NCBI GenBank assembly: GCA_030428355.1
Contig: JAUIBL010000003.1
Location: forward strand, 62,001 to 126,000
Direction: 5' to 3'
Origin: Alphaproteobacteria bacterium
Lineage (GTDB): Bacteria > Pseudomonadota > Alphaproteobacteria > Rhodobacterales > Rhodobacteraceae
Length of the DNA: 64,000 nt
Shown: positions 44,707-51,271 of the stretch, piece by piece
Layout: each line of letters starts with the position of its first letter
Numbering within the stretch: position 1 is the stretch's first letter
Made by a program: the position numbers and the translations under genes
The notes under the pieces: generated by a model
Database searches by the model: none
What the model saw: the letters and a program-made list of their open reading frames with translations, nothing else
What the model was told of the DNA's origin: nothing

Positions 44707-45320
44707 TTCAGGGCTGTGTCCGGCTGTGTGGAGGGACGGGGGCACGTTCGGCCGCGTTCCGTCTGCACAAGGCGTTCGGCCTCGCGCAGCATTCGGTCGC
44801 GTGTGGCTGCCAGATGCGAGACGCTGTCTTTGCGTGACGGGATAAGGCCGCCGATCACCGCGCCGATGACGGCGACAAGAGCGCCGGTCAGAACCGGTCT
44901 GCCCGATTGCGCCCGGGCGGCGCGCCGGGTGTGCCGATCAAGCTGCTCCTGCGCGTCGATGGCCTTGAGCCGTGCGGCGATGATGCGGGTCCGGGCGTCG
45001 GGGGGCAGGTCGTCAAGCCCTGCCTCCAATGATGTGCGCAGCGTTGACGCTGACAGGGTCACCGGGTCGCGTGTCGCGTCGGGCTGGTTTCGCGTGGCGT
45101 TGCCCGAAGACAGCGCCATGAGCGCCGCGCCGATCCCAAGTAGCGCAAGCCCCGAAGGACTATGGCGGAACACAGTCTGGACCACGGCCTGACCAAGGTC
45201 GGTTCCGTGACGGCTGGCCGGTGCGGTGGCGGATGCAGTTGGGGTCAGGGCGGCCAGCCGCGCAGCCAGGTGCGCCCGGCGGGCATCGGCAAGCTGTTCA
45301 AGCTGATCGGTGGTCGGCAC
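44703..45320 (-). CDS. Membrane protein of unknown function in the amidoligase operon
   Basis: 205 aa with two hydrophobic segments (about residues 53-70 and 143-162), separated by a charged helical region (DDLPPDARTRIIAARLKAIDAQEQ), and a basic Arg-rich tail. I do not recognise a family. It overlaps the holin-like gene by 23 nt upstream and the amidoligase by 4 nt downstream, placing it firmly in the operon. Confidence 0.72.
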   Translation of the reverse strand: MPTTDQLEQLADARRAHLAARLAALTPTASATAPASRHGTDLGQAVVQTVFRHSPSGLALLGIGAALMALSSGNATRNQPDATRDPVTLSASTLRTSLEAGLDDLPPDARTRIIAARLKAIDAQEQLDRHTRRAARAQSGRPVLTGALVAVIGAVIGGLIPSRKDSVSHLAATRDRMLREAERLVQTERGRTCPRPSTQPDTALK

Positions 45321-45705
45321 GGCCCATCTCCTTGAGGGTGTCGATGTCGGATCTCAGGCGTCCGAGGGTGCGGTGCGGCGTCAGCGCGGTGGGGGACAGG
45401 CGCGCCCGGGCTGTGCCGATGAAGAGCGCGGCAATGACCAGACAGGCGACGGCCACGATCAGCGCTGCCCAATGCGGGGCGATGCCGGTCGCCGCGATCC
45501 CAAGACCCGCCGCCAGCGCCAGAGCGCCCAGACCGACCAGCGCCATCAGTGCACCAAGGCCGAGACAGAGCAGACCCGTGCCCGCGCGCGCGACATTGTC
45601 CGACAGTTCCCGCCGGGCAAGCTGCAATTCGGCCTGCAGAACGGCCTGCGCGTCTGTCACGATACCTTTGAGCAGGCCGCGCAAATCGGGTGACGGCCCG
45701 TTCAC
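45298..45705 (-). CDS. Phage_holin_3_6 (YqjE-like) membrane protein
   Basis: 135 aa from GTG 45705, which overlaps the upstream stop (GTGA) and has GGAGG before it. An amphipathic N-terminal helix (VLQAELQLARRELSDN) precedes two long membrane helices (about 45-100), the layout of the holin-X/YqjE family. Despite the name these are not usually phage proteins; they sit with YqjD/ElaB-type stress genes. The ORF-track ATG start 12 codons upstream lies inside the preceding gene. Confidence 0.78.
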   Translation of the reverse strand: MNGPSPDLRGLLKGIVTDAQAVLQAELQLARRELSDNVARAGTGLLCLGLGALMALVGLGALALAAGLGIAATGIAPHWAALIVAVACLVIAALFIGTARARLSPTALTPHRTLGRLRSDIDTLKEMGRADHRSA

Positions 45706-46001
45706 GCCGCATCCTCCGGGTTTGACAGGTGCCCCGACCACGGATCGGCAGGGTCACCCGGTGCGGACGATGACACCCCTGCGGATTTGACCATCCGCGC
45801 CGCTGCAAACCCAGCCAGAGCCGCCCCTCCCAGAACCAGCAGCGGGTTGCGACGGGCAAAGCCTGCGGCATCCGCGACGATGTCATCGACAGGTCTGTCG
45901 CGTAGGTGCGCCGTGATTTGATCGAGAAGCGCAGTCTGCAGCAGTGCAAGGTCGGGTGCGTTATCCACAGGCGTGGCGGCAGAGGGGGACGGGGTGGTCA
46001 T
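45702..46001 (-). CDS. Small membrane-anchored protein (DUF3618-like)
   Basis: 99 aa. A soluble helix (ALLQTALLDQITAHLRDRPVDD) precedes FARRNPLLVLGGAALAGFAAARMVKS, a C-terminal membrane anchor of the sort seen in YqjD/DUF3618 proteins, then a flexible tail. It lies 57 nt after the DUF883-like gene and overlaps the holin-like gene. Function unknown. Confidence 0.75.
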   Translation of the reverse strand: MTTPSPSAATPVDNAPDLALLQTALLDQITAHLRDRPVDDIVADAAGFARRNPLLVLGGAALAGFAAARMVKSAGVSSSAPGDPADPWSGHLSNPEDAA

Positions 46002-46058
46002 GGGGCCTCCTTGAGATGGTCTGGTGTGTGGCGCTTGGGGATGCGGCGCATCGGCGAC

Positions 46059-46349
46059 TTAGCCGCGTTTCGTCAGCGCCAGTCCCAGAACCATCCCGAC
46101 ACCGACCGCTCCCAACACGGCAAGGGTCGGGTTGCGGCGCACGGCGCTGTCAAAGTCGCTCTGCAGGGTCTGAGCCGTGTCGAGCCCGCGTTCGGCGGTT
46201 TCGACGACCGTGTCGCGCATCCGTGTGGTTGCGTCATGCACCTTGTCCTGTGCCTGTGCGGCGGCATCGGTGATCCGGTCGGCGGCTGCGGTTTTCAGCG
46301 CCTCTGCCTCGTCAAGATAGGTGCGGTGTGTGGTTTGTGTCTGTGCCAT
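46059..46349 (-). CDS. DUF883/ElaB/YqjD-like stress protein
   Basis: 96 aa from ATG 46349. A charged amphipathic helix (about residues 10-70) leads to a C-terminal anchor, VRRNPTLAVLGAVGVGMVLGLAL. ElaB and YqjD of E. coli have this design; they are stationary-phase proteins, tail-anchored and able to bind ribosomes. An EcfG-type promoter ends 26 nt upstream. It is the probable first gene of the amidoligase operon. Confidence 0.8.
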   Translation of the reverse strand: MAQTQTTHRTYLDEAEALKTAAADRITDAAAQAQDKVHDATTRMRDTVVETAERGLDTAQTLQSDFDSAVRRNPTLAVLGAVGVGMVLGLALTKRG

Positions 46350-46375
46350 GGTTGGTCTCCTTTCCTTTGCACCCC

Positions 46376-46401
46376 AACGTCGCTTTGCCGCGCAAAGTTC
46401 C
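46376..46401 (-). promoter_or_regulatory. EcfG-type promoter for the DUF883-amidoligase operon
   Basis: Minus strand GGAAC, 17 nt, CGTT, with the DUF883-like start 26 nt downstream. It is the first of a divergent pair, with 2 nt between the two -35 elements. Confidence 0.75.
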
Positions 46402-46403
46402 TC

Positions 46404-46429
46404 GGAACCAAGTGCGGCGTTTTCCGGTT
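46404..46429 (+). promoter_or_regulatory. EcfG-type promoter for the DUF1328 gene
   Basis: Plus strand GGAAC, 17 nt, GGTT, leading to the DUF1328 start 40 nt downstream. The -10 differs from CGTT in the first base, so it is slightly weaker than its partner. Confidence 0.6.
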
Positions 46430-46469
46430 GTCCGCACACTGACGGAACGGAAAAGGAAAGGATCAAACC

Positions 46470-46631
46470 ATGCTTTACTGGGCTGCAATCTTTCTGGTGA
46501 TCGCGCTGATCGCCGCATTGTTCGGATTTGGCGGTATCGCGTCCGCCTCGGCCGGGATCGCGCAAATCCTGTTTGTGGTGTTCCTCGTGCTCTTCGTGGC
46601 CACGCTGATCGTCCGGGCGGTGCGATCGTGA
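46470..46631 (+). CDS. DUF1328 small membrane protein (YtjA-like)
   Basis: 53 aa, too short for the ORF track. Two hydrophobic helices occupy nearly the whole chain, with the DUF1328 pattern [20 protein letters not shown] and a glycine-alanine turn (GGIASASAG). The family is common among EcfG targets in alphaproteobacteria. It has its own promoter and a strong terminator, so it is a single-gene transcript. Function unknown. Confidence 0.88.
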   Translation: MLYWAAIFLVIALIAALFGFGGIASASAGIAQILFVVFLVLFVATLIVRAVRS

Positions 46632-46668
46632 AAAAAAGACCGGAGCGGTGCCGCTCCGGTCTTTTTTT
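46631..46668. terminator. Bidirectional intrinsic terminator between DUF1328 and phyR
   Basis: GACCGGAGCG and CGCTCCGGTC form a perfect stem around a GTGC loop, flanked by seven A on the left and seven T on the right. It can therefore stop transcripts in both directions. It begins at the DUF1328 stop codon. Confidence 0.92.
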
Positions 46669-46699
46669 GTCTCATGTCGCTTTTCGGGCCTTACGTTCT

Positions 46700-47509
46700 T
46701 CAGGCCTTGAGCGTTTCCGTCGAGGAGAAGAACATCGCCTGGCTGACTGCCGAGCGGACCTGCTCTTCCGTATAGGGTTTGGAAATCAGGAAGGCGGGTT
46801 CCGGGCCTTCGCCGGTCAGAAGACGCTCGGGGAAGGCGGTGATGAAGATCACAGGAATTTCGGGTGTGTCCGCGATGATCCTGTTGACCGCGTCAATGCC
46901 GCTCGATCCGTCGGCAAGCTGGATGTCGGACATGATCAGGTGCGGTTTCTCCGTCCTGAACAGGTTGACCGCCGCATCTGCCGTGCGCGCAATGCCCGTC
47001 ACGGCATGGCCCATATCCGAGACGATGGCTTCGAGATCCATCGTGATGATGGCCTCGTCCTCGATGATCATCACGCGACCGGCCAGAGATTTGGCCATTT
47101 CGGTATAGGCGATGTCGACAAGCTTTTCCGCGTCGGCCGGGCTCATATCAAGGACCTTGGCCACATCGGCAAAGGACATGTCCTCGATCGTGTGAAGCAA
47201 CAGCGCCTCGCGCGTGCCCGAGGTCAGGCGGGACAGGTGCTTTTGCGCTTTTGCCGCCACGCCGGTTTCCTCTGCGCTGAACGTGCCGCCCGAGGTCGAC
47301 CAGATCGAGTGAAACACCTTGAACAGCGCGACCTTGTTGGACGCTTCATGGTCGAAGATGGAGGTGTCGCTGAGGATCGCTTCGAGCGTGGCAACGGCGT
47401 ATTTGTCGCCTTCGACCTGCGAACCTGTCAGGGCCCTCGCATAGCGGCGCAGGAACGGCAGGTTCGCGCCGATTTTCGAGGTCAGGTCCTGTGCGTGTTC
47501 GGTCGGCAT
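46700..47509 (-). CDS. phyR: General stress response anti-anti-sigma regulator PhyR
   Basis: 269 aa from ATG 47509. The N-terminal half is a sigma-factor-like domain (about residues 1-130, including FLRRYARALTGSQ and a sigma-4-like RLTSGTREALLLH). The C-terminal half is a receiver domain (about 140-262) with the acidic pocket IIEDEA, the phospho-acceptor Asp in HLIMSDIQLADG, the FITAFPE segment characteristic of this receiver group, and the KPY lysine. Phosphorylated PhyR binds NepR and frees EcfG. It is divergent from nepR-ecfG with EcfG promoters on both strands. The ORF-track extension of 44 residues covers the promoter and is rejected. Its histidine kinase is not in this window. Confidence 0.97.
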   Translation of the reverse strand: MPTEHAQDLTSKIGANLPFLRRYARALTGSQVEGDKYAVATLEAILSDTSIFDHEASNKVALFKVFHSIWSTSGGTFSAEETGVAAKAQKHLSRLTSGTREALLLHTIEDMSFADVAKVLDMSPADAEKLVDIAYTEMAKSLAGRVMIIEDEAIITMDLEAIVSDMGHAVTGIARTADAAVNLFRTEKPHLIMSDIQLADGSSGIDAVNRIIADTPEIPVIFITAFPERLLTGEGPEPAFLISKPYTEEQVRSAVSQAMFFSSTETLKA

Positions 47510-47542
47510 AGAGAAAAGCTCCCTCATTTTTTGGATGTTACG

Positions 47543-47567
47543 GGAACCAAACGCCCTAGATAGCGTT
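47543..47567 (+). promoter_or_regulatory. EcfG promoter for nepR-ecfG
   Basis: Plus strand GGAAC-N16-CGTT, with nepR starting 49 nt downstream. It overlaps the reverse promoter almost completely and makes the ecfG operon autoregulated. Confidence 0.85.
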
Positions 47568-47574
47568 AGGTTCC
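47550..47574 (-). promoter_or_regulatory. EcfG promoter for phyR
   Basis: Minus strand GGAAC-N16-CGTT, with phyR starting 40 nt downstream. Together with the forward promoter it makes a near-perfect palindrome centred near 47558. Confidence 0.85.
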
Positions 47575-47616
47575 CGCTGACGCGCGACAAAACGCACAAA
47601 TCATCTGAAGGGCTAC

Positions 47617-47781
47617 ATGAAACAGGATCGGAAATTATCAAGCCTTGAGCAGGAAATCGAAGCCAACCTCAAGCGGGTCTATGACGACGTGGCCAACCAA
47701 GAGGTCCCGGACCGGTTTACCCAGTTGCTCGAGCAGCTTCGCCAAGCTGACAAATCCTCTTCGGAGACATCGCATGACTGA
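47617..47781 (+). CDS. nepR: Anti-sigma factor NepR
   Basis: 54 aa, below the ORF-track cutoff. The two-helix NepR core is visible: LEQEIEANLKRVYDDVANQEVP and then DRFTQLLEQLRQA. NepR holds EcfG inactive until phosphorylated PhyR captures it. GAAGGG is placed before the ATG. It overlaps ecfG by 8 nt, so the two are made in fixed ratio. Confidence 0.95.
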   Translation: MKQDRKLSSLEQEIEANLKRVYDDVANQEVPDRFTQLLEQLRQADKSSSETSHD

Positions 47782-48322
47782 TCCGAAAGAAGAAATCGTT
47801 GAACATCTGAGCGCGATGCGCGCCTTTGCCATGAGCCTGACGCGCAATTCGGCACTGGCGGATGACATGGTGCAGGATGCGCTGGTCAAGGCGTGGACGA
47901 AGATCGACTCGTACCAGCCGGGCACGAACATGCGGGCGTGGCTTTTCACCATCCTGCGCAACACCTATTATTCGCATCACCGCAAGGCCCGGCGCGAAGT
48001 GGCGGATGTCGATGGCGAGATGGCCGCGTCCCTCGCGCAGAAACCCGACCATGACGGCCGGCTGCAGATGCGCGATTTCAACCGGGCCTTCGATCAGTTG
48101 AACGACGAACAGCGCGAGGCGCTGGTGCTGGTCGGTGCGGGGGGCTTTTCCTACGAAGAGGCAGCCGAAACCTGCGGCGTTGCCGTGGGCACCATAAAAA
48201 GCCGCGTCAACCGGGCGCGCAAGCAACTGGTCGCTATCCTTCAGATGAGCGATGACGAGGTCATGGAAGCGACCGACATTGTCACGACAGGGATCGTGAC
48301 CAATCAGCGCAACGTCGCCTGA
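47774..48322 (+). CDS. ecfG: General stress ECF sigma factor EcfG
   Basis: 182 aa from ATG 47774. Region 2 covers about residues 10-75, with the core-binding and -10 recognition segment DDMVQDALVKAWTKID and WLFTILRN. Region 4 covers about 115-170 with the HTH FSYEEAAETCGVAVGTIKSRVNRAR that reads the GGAAC -35 box. It directs the alphaproteobacterial general stress regulon. The ORF-track start is rejected because its first 43 residues are antisense to NepR in another frame. Confidence 0.97.
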   Translation: MTDPKEEIVEHLSAMRAFAMSLTRNSALADDMVQDALVKAWTKIDSYQPGTNMRAWLFTILRNTYYSHHRKARREVADVDGEMAASLAQKPDHDGRLQMRDFNRAFDQLNDEQREALVLVGAGGFSYEEAAETCGVAVGTIKSRVNRARKQLVAILQMSDDEVMEATDIVTTGIVTNQRNVA

Positions 48323-48357
48323 CCGAACGTCCGACATCACTGCCGAAAGGGAATCGT

Positions 48358-49869
48358 GTGCCCGATGCTGCGTGCGTTTCGCGGCCCGTCTGCGTGCCGG
48401 ATTTCGAAGTGCTGATCACCGCCGAAGAGGCATGGCCCGCGTTCGAGCGGGCCGTGCTGAATGCCCGGCATCACATCCACGGGTCGTTCCGCATCTTCGA
48501 TTTTGGCACAAGGCTGCGCAGTCCGGAGGCACGGGCGGTGGGAACCGACTGGTTCGATCTGCTGGCCCATGTGATCCGGCGCGGCGTGTCGGTGACACTT
48601 GTGGTCAGCGATTTCGACCCGGTGATGGCCACCGACCTGCACGAGCTGTCATGGAGAACCGTTCGGCAAGGGGCAGCCCTGGCCGAGATTGCCGATGCGG
48701 CACAGGGACAGGTGCGCGTGACGGCTGAATTGCACCCCGCGCGGGCCGGAGTCCTGCCGTGGAGCGTGCTGCTGCCTGCCGTGCTCAAACGCAAATGGGA
48801 TCAGTTGGCGGCGCTGTCGAAAGACCGACTGACGCGACAGGCCGTGCTGTTAAACCGGTCTCCGCTGCCCGAGCTGCGCACCGTGACCCATCACCAGAAA
48901 CTTGCGGTGGTCGACGCGGACACGCTCTTCATCGGTGGGCTTGATCTGAATGAACGGCGGTTCGATACGTGCGACCATGACCGCCCGGCGCACCAGACAT
49001 GGTCGGATGTTCATCTGATCCTGCGCAACGGTCCGGAAGTGGCCGAGGCACAGGCGCATCTGGACAGCTTTCGGGGTGTAGCAGCTGGTACTGGCACAGC
49101 GCCAAGGCTGAGCCTGATCCGGCGCACCCTGTCTGCGCCGCGCCGCCTGCAGTTTCCCTATCTGTCGCCGCGCAGCGTGCTGACCGAGATCGAGGACACG
49201 CATCTCGCCTGTTTCCGTGCGGCCCGCCATCTGATCCATATCGAGACCCAGTTCCTGCGCTCGCGTGTCATCGCGTCGGCACTGGCGCGGGCGGCGCAGG
49301 ACAATCCCGATCTGCACCTTCTTGCCATCCTGCCCGCCTTGCCCGAAAGCCTTGCCTTCCATCACGAAGACGGGCTGGACACGCGATTTGGTCTTGGCCT
49401 GCAGAAAGAGGCGGTGTCGCGGGTTCAGGAGGCGTTTGGGGATCGGGCGATCTTTGCCTCTCCGGTCCGGCCTGTCATGGCGGCGCGTGACAGTCTGGCG
49501 GTCCTCGCAGGGTCGCCCATGGTATATGTTCACAACAAGGTCCTTGTGCAGGACGATGACTTCGCTCTGGTCGGTTCGGGCAATCTGAACGGCCGGTCGA
49601 TGCGGTGGGACACCGAGGCGGCTGTTGCGATCACCGATCCTGCGCGGCTGCGCACCCTGCGCACGCGGCTTTTGTCCCATTGGTGGTTCGATGCTCTGCC
49701 GGAACAGGCTCTGGCCCCCGCGACGCTGGTTCCGTGGTGGTCTAAGAGGATTGAGGCAAACGGCGTCTGCCTGCCCGAGAACAGAACCGGCTTTCTGGTG
49801 CCCTACGATCCCGACAACCGCGGGGATCTGGCGCAGGCGTTGCCGGGGATCACCGAAAACATCGTATGA
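48358..49869 (+). CDS. Phospholipase D family protein (two HKD motifs)
   Basis: 503 aa. Both catalytic motifs are present: THHQKLAVVDADTLFIGG (about residue 180) and VHNKVLVQDDDFALVGSGN (about 390), each HxK(x4)D followed by a GG/GS-N segment. It starts at GTG with a GAAAGGGA ribosome-binding site, 35 nt after ecfG, and may be co-transcribed. It has no signal peptide and no obvious membrane helix. The chemistry would be phosphatidyl transfer or hydrolysis, for example on phospholipids. Confidence 0.88.
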   Translation: MPDAACVSRPVCVPDFEVLITAEEAWPAFERAVLNARHHIHGSFRIFDFGTRLRSPEARAVGTDWFDLLAHVIRRGVSVTLVVSDFDPVMATDLHELSWRTVRQGAALAEIADAAQGQVRVTAELHPARAGVLPWSVLLPAVLKRKWDQLAALSKDRLTRQAVLLNRSPLPELRTVTHHQKLAVVDADTLFIGGLDLNERRFDTCDHDRPAHQTWSDVHLILRNGPEVAEAQAHLDSFRGVAAGTGTAPRLSLIRRTLSAPRRLQFPYLSPRSVLTEIEDTHLACFRAARHLIHIETQFLRSRVIASALARAAQDNPDLHLLAILPALPESLAFHHEDGLDTRFGLGLQKEAVSRVQEAFGDRAIFASPVRPVMAARDSLAVLAGSPMVYVHNKVLVQDDDFALVGSGNLNGRSMRWDTEAAVAITDPARLRTLRTRLLSHWWFDALPEQALAPATLVPWWSKRIEANGVCLPENRTGFLVPYDPDNRGDLAQALPGITENIV

Positions 49870-49925
49870 CCCGGCTTGACAGCGACAGGCGCGGTTCCTT
49901 TGCTGGCCCGGAAGGAGAAAGTTCC

Positions 49926-50894
49926 ATGAGCCGTGGACGTTTGGCCCACCGACCGACGCATATCCCGATCCGGGGGCTGTTCGATGTTCTGCTTCGGATG
50001 TGGCGCAAACAGGCGGATCTGAACCTTGGCCTGATCGCCGCCGGGATCGCGTTTTACGGTCTCTTGTCCCTCTTTCCGGGCATCACGGCAGCGGTGGCTT
50101 TTGGCGGCACGTTTCTGAACCCGGACATTCTGGTGGACAACAGCGAAGACATTGCCGCGATGCTGCCCGAGGCGGCGCAGGCCATTGTCCTCGGACAGTT
50201 GGAGGATGTGGCAAATGCCGACAGCGCGACGCTGAGTTTTGCAGCGCTGTTCAGTTTGGCCATCGCGCTTTATTCAGCGTCCAAGGCGGTCGCGAATTTC
50301 ATCGCGGGGCTCAATGTCATCTACGAAGAACGTGAGACCCGGAATTTCTTTCTGGTCAAGGCGCTGACCATCCTGCTCACGGTGTTTCTGATCATCGGGC
50401 TGCTGGTTGCGATCATCGTCGTCGCCGCCATTCCGGTGATTGCGGCGCTGTTCGGAGATTACGGGATCGTCGACGATCTGGTGATGTTCCTGCGCTGGCC
50501 GGTGCTGTTCCTGATGGGCGCGTTCGGCATCGCGGTGCTCTACCGGCTGGGTCCGAACCGTCGGTCCGCCAAATGGCGCTGGCTGACCCCTGGTGCGTTT
50601 GTGGCCTGCGCCCTGTGGGTTGCGGGCAGCTTCGGGTTCAGCCTGTATGTCCAGTCCTTCGGGTCCTACAACGAGACCTTCGGCGCGCTGGGTGGGGTGA
50701 TCATCCTGCTGACGTGGCTGTGGCTGTCGGCCTTCATCGTGCTGTTGGGCGGCTTGCTCGATGCGGAGTTGGAAGCGCAGACGCGGCGTGACAGCACGGT
50801 CGGACAAGACCGCCCGATGGGAGAGCGCGGCGCGGTGACGGCCGACACGTTGGGGGAAACCGTTGGCGAAACCACAACGGAACCCTCGGGCTGA
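49926..50894 (+). CDS. YihY/virulence factor BrkB family membrane protein
   Basis: 322 aa from ATG 49926, which follows GGAAGGAG. ATG 49866, overlapping the PLD stop, is an alternative 20 codons upstream. There are six hydrophobic helices and the family landmarks AGIAFYGLLSLFPG (about 38), ALYSASKAVANFIAGLNVIYEE (about 118) and a late FGALGGVIILLTWLWLSA. YihY members are inner-membrane proteins of unknown mechanism, formerly mislabelled RNase BN. A csbD promoter is embedded in its 3' end. Confidence 0.88.
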   Translation: MSRGRLAHRPTHIPIRGLFDVLLRMWRKQADLNLGLIAAGIAFYGLLSLFPGITAAVAFGGTFLNPDILVDNSEDIAAMLPEAAQAIVLGQLEDVANADSATLSFAALFSLAIALYSASKAVANFIAGLNVIYEERETRNFFLVKALTILLTVFLIIGLLVAIIVVAAIPVIAALFGDYGIVDDLVMFLRWPVLFLMGAFGIAVLYRLGPNRRSAKWRWLTPGAFVACALWVAGSFGFSLYVQSFGSYNETFGALGGVIILLTWLWLSAFIVLLGGLLDAELEAQTRRDSTVGQDRPMGERGAVTADTLGETVGETTTEPSG

Positions 50895-50903
50895 TCACAC
50901 GTT
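50879..50903 (+). promoter_or_regulatory. EcfG-type promoter for csbD
   Basis: Plus strand GGAAC-N16-CGTT, overlapping the last codons of yihY. The csbD start lies 103 nt downstream, so a 5' leader of about 95 nt is expected. Confidence 0.75.
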
Positions 50904-51006
50904 GATCCCTCAGACAGACGGACAAAGGCCCGGACCCGTCCGGGCCGCCCCTGTTGCGCACCGACGCAACCGGTGCGCTCCCAAAAAGAGAAGAAAGGAC
51001 ACGGAC

Positions 51007-51204
51007 ATGGACCGCGATGTGATCGAAGGCAAATGGACCGAAATCAAAGGTCAACTGCGCGAGGCCTATGGTGATCTGACCGACGACGATGTCGAAGAGG
51101 CCAAGGGCGACCGCGAACAGATGGAAGGTGTGCTCCAGCAGAAGCTGGGCAAGTCGAAAGACGAGGTGCGCCAGACCGTTGACCGGATTCTGAACAACAT
51201 CTGA
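51007..51204 (+). CDS. CsbD family stress protein
   Basis: 65 aa from ATG 51007. The CsbD pattern is plain: EGKWTEIKGQLREAYGDLTDDD then a charged helix VLQQKLGKSKDEV. These small, hydrophilic, abundant proteins are typical general-stress products whose mechanism is unknown. An A- and G-rich tract (AAGAAAGGAC) serves as ribosome-binding site. It is followed by a strong terminator. Confidence 0.93.
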   Translation: MDRDVIEGKWTEIKGQLREAYGDLTDDDVEEAKGDREQMEGVLQQKLGKSKDEVRQTVDRILNNI

Positions 51205-51225
51205 TCCGGTTCCGAGATGCGAAAC

Positions 51226-51259
51226 ACGCGCGGCGGGGTGATCCCGTCGCGCGTTTTTT
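51226..51259 (+). terminator. Intrinsic terminator after csbD
   Basis: ACGCGCGGCGGG pairs with CCCGTCGCGCGT (12 bp with one G-U) around GTGAT, followed by six T in all. Confidence 0.92.
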
Positions 51260-51271
51260 CATGCCGTGGCT

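Noticed and set aside
45298-45705. Prophage remnant suggested by the holin-family protein
   Set aside because: Holin_3_6/YqjE-like proteins are usually host stress proteins, and no other phage gene is in the window.
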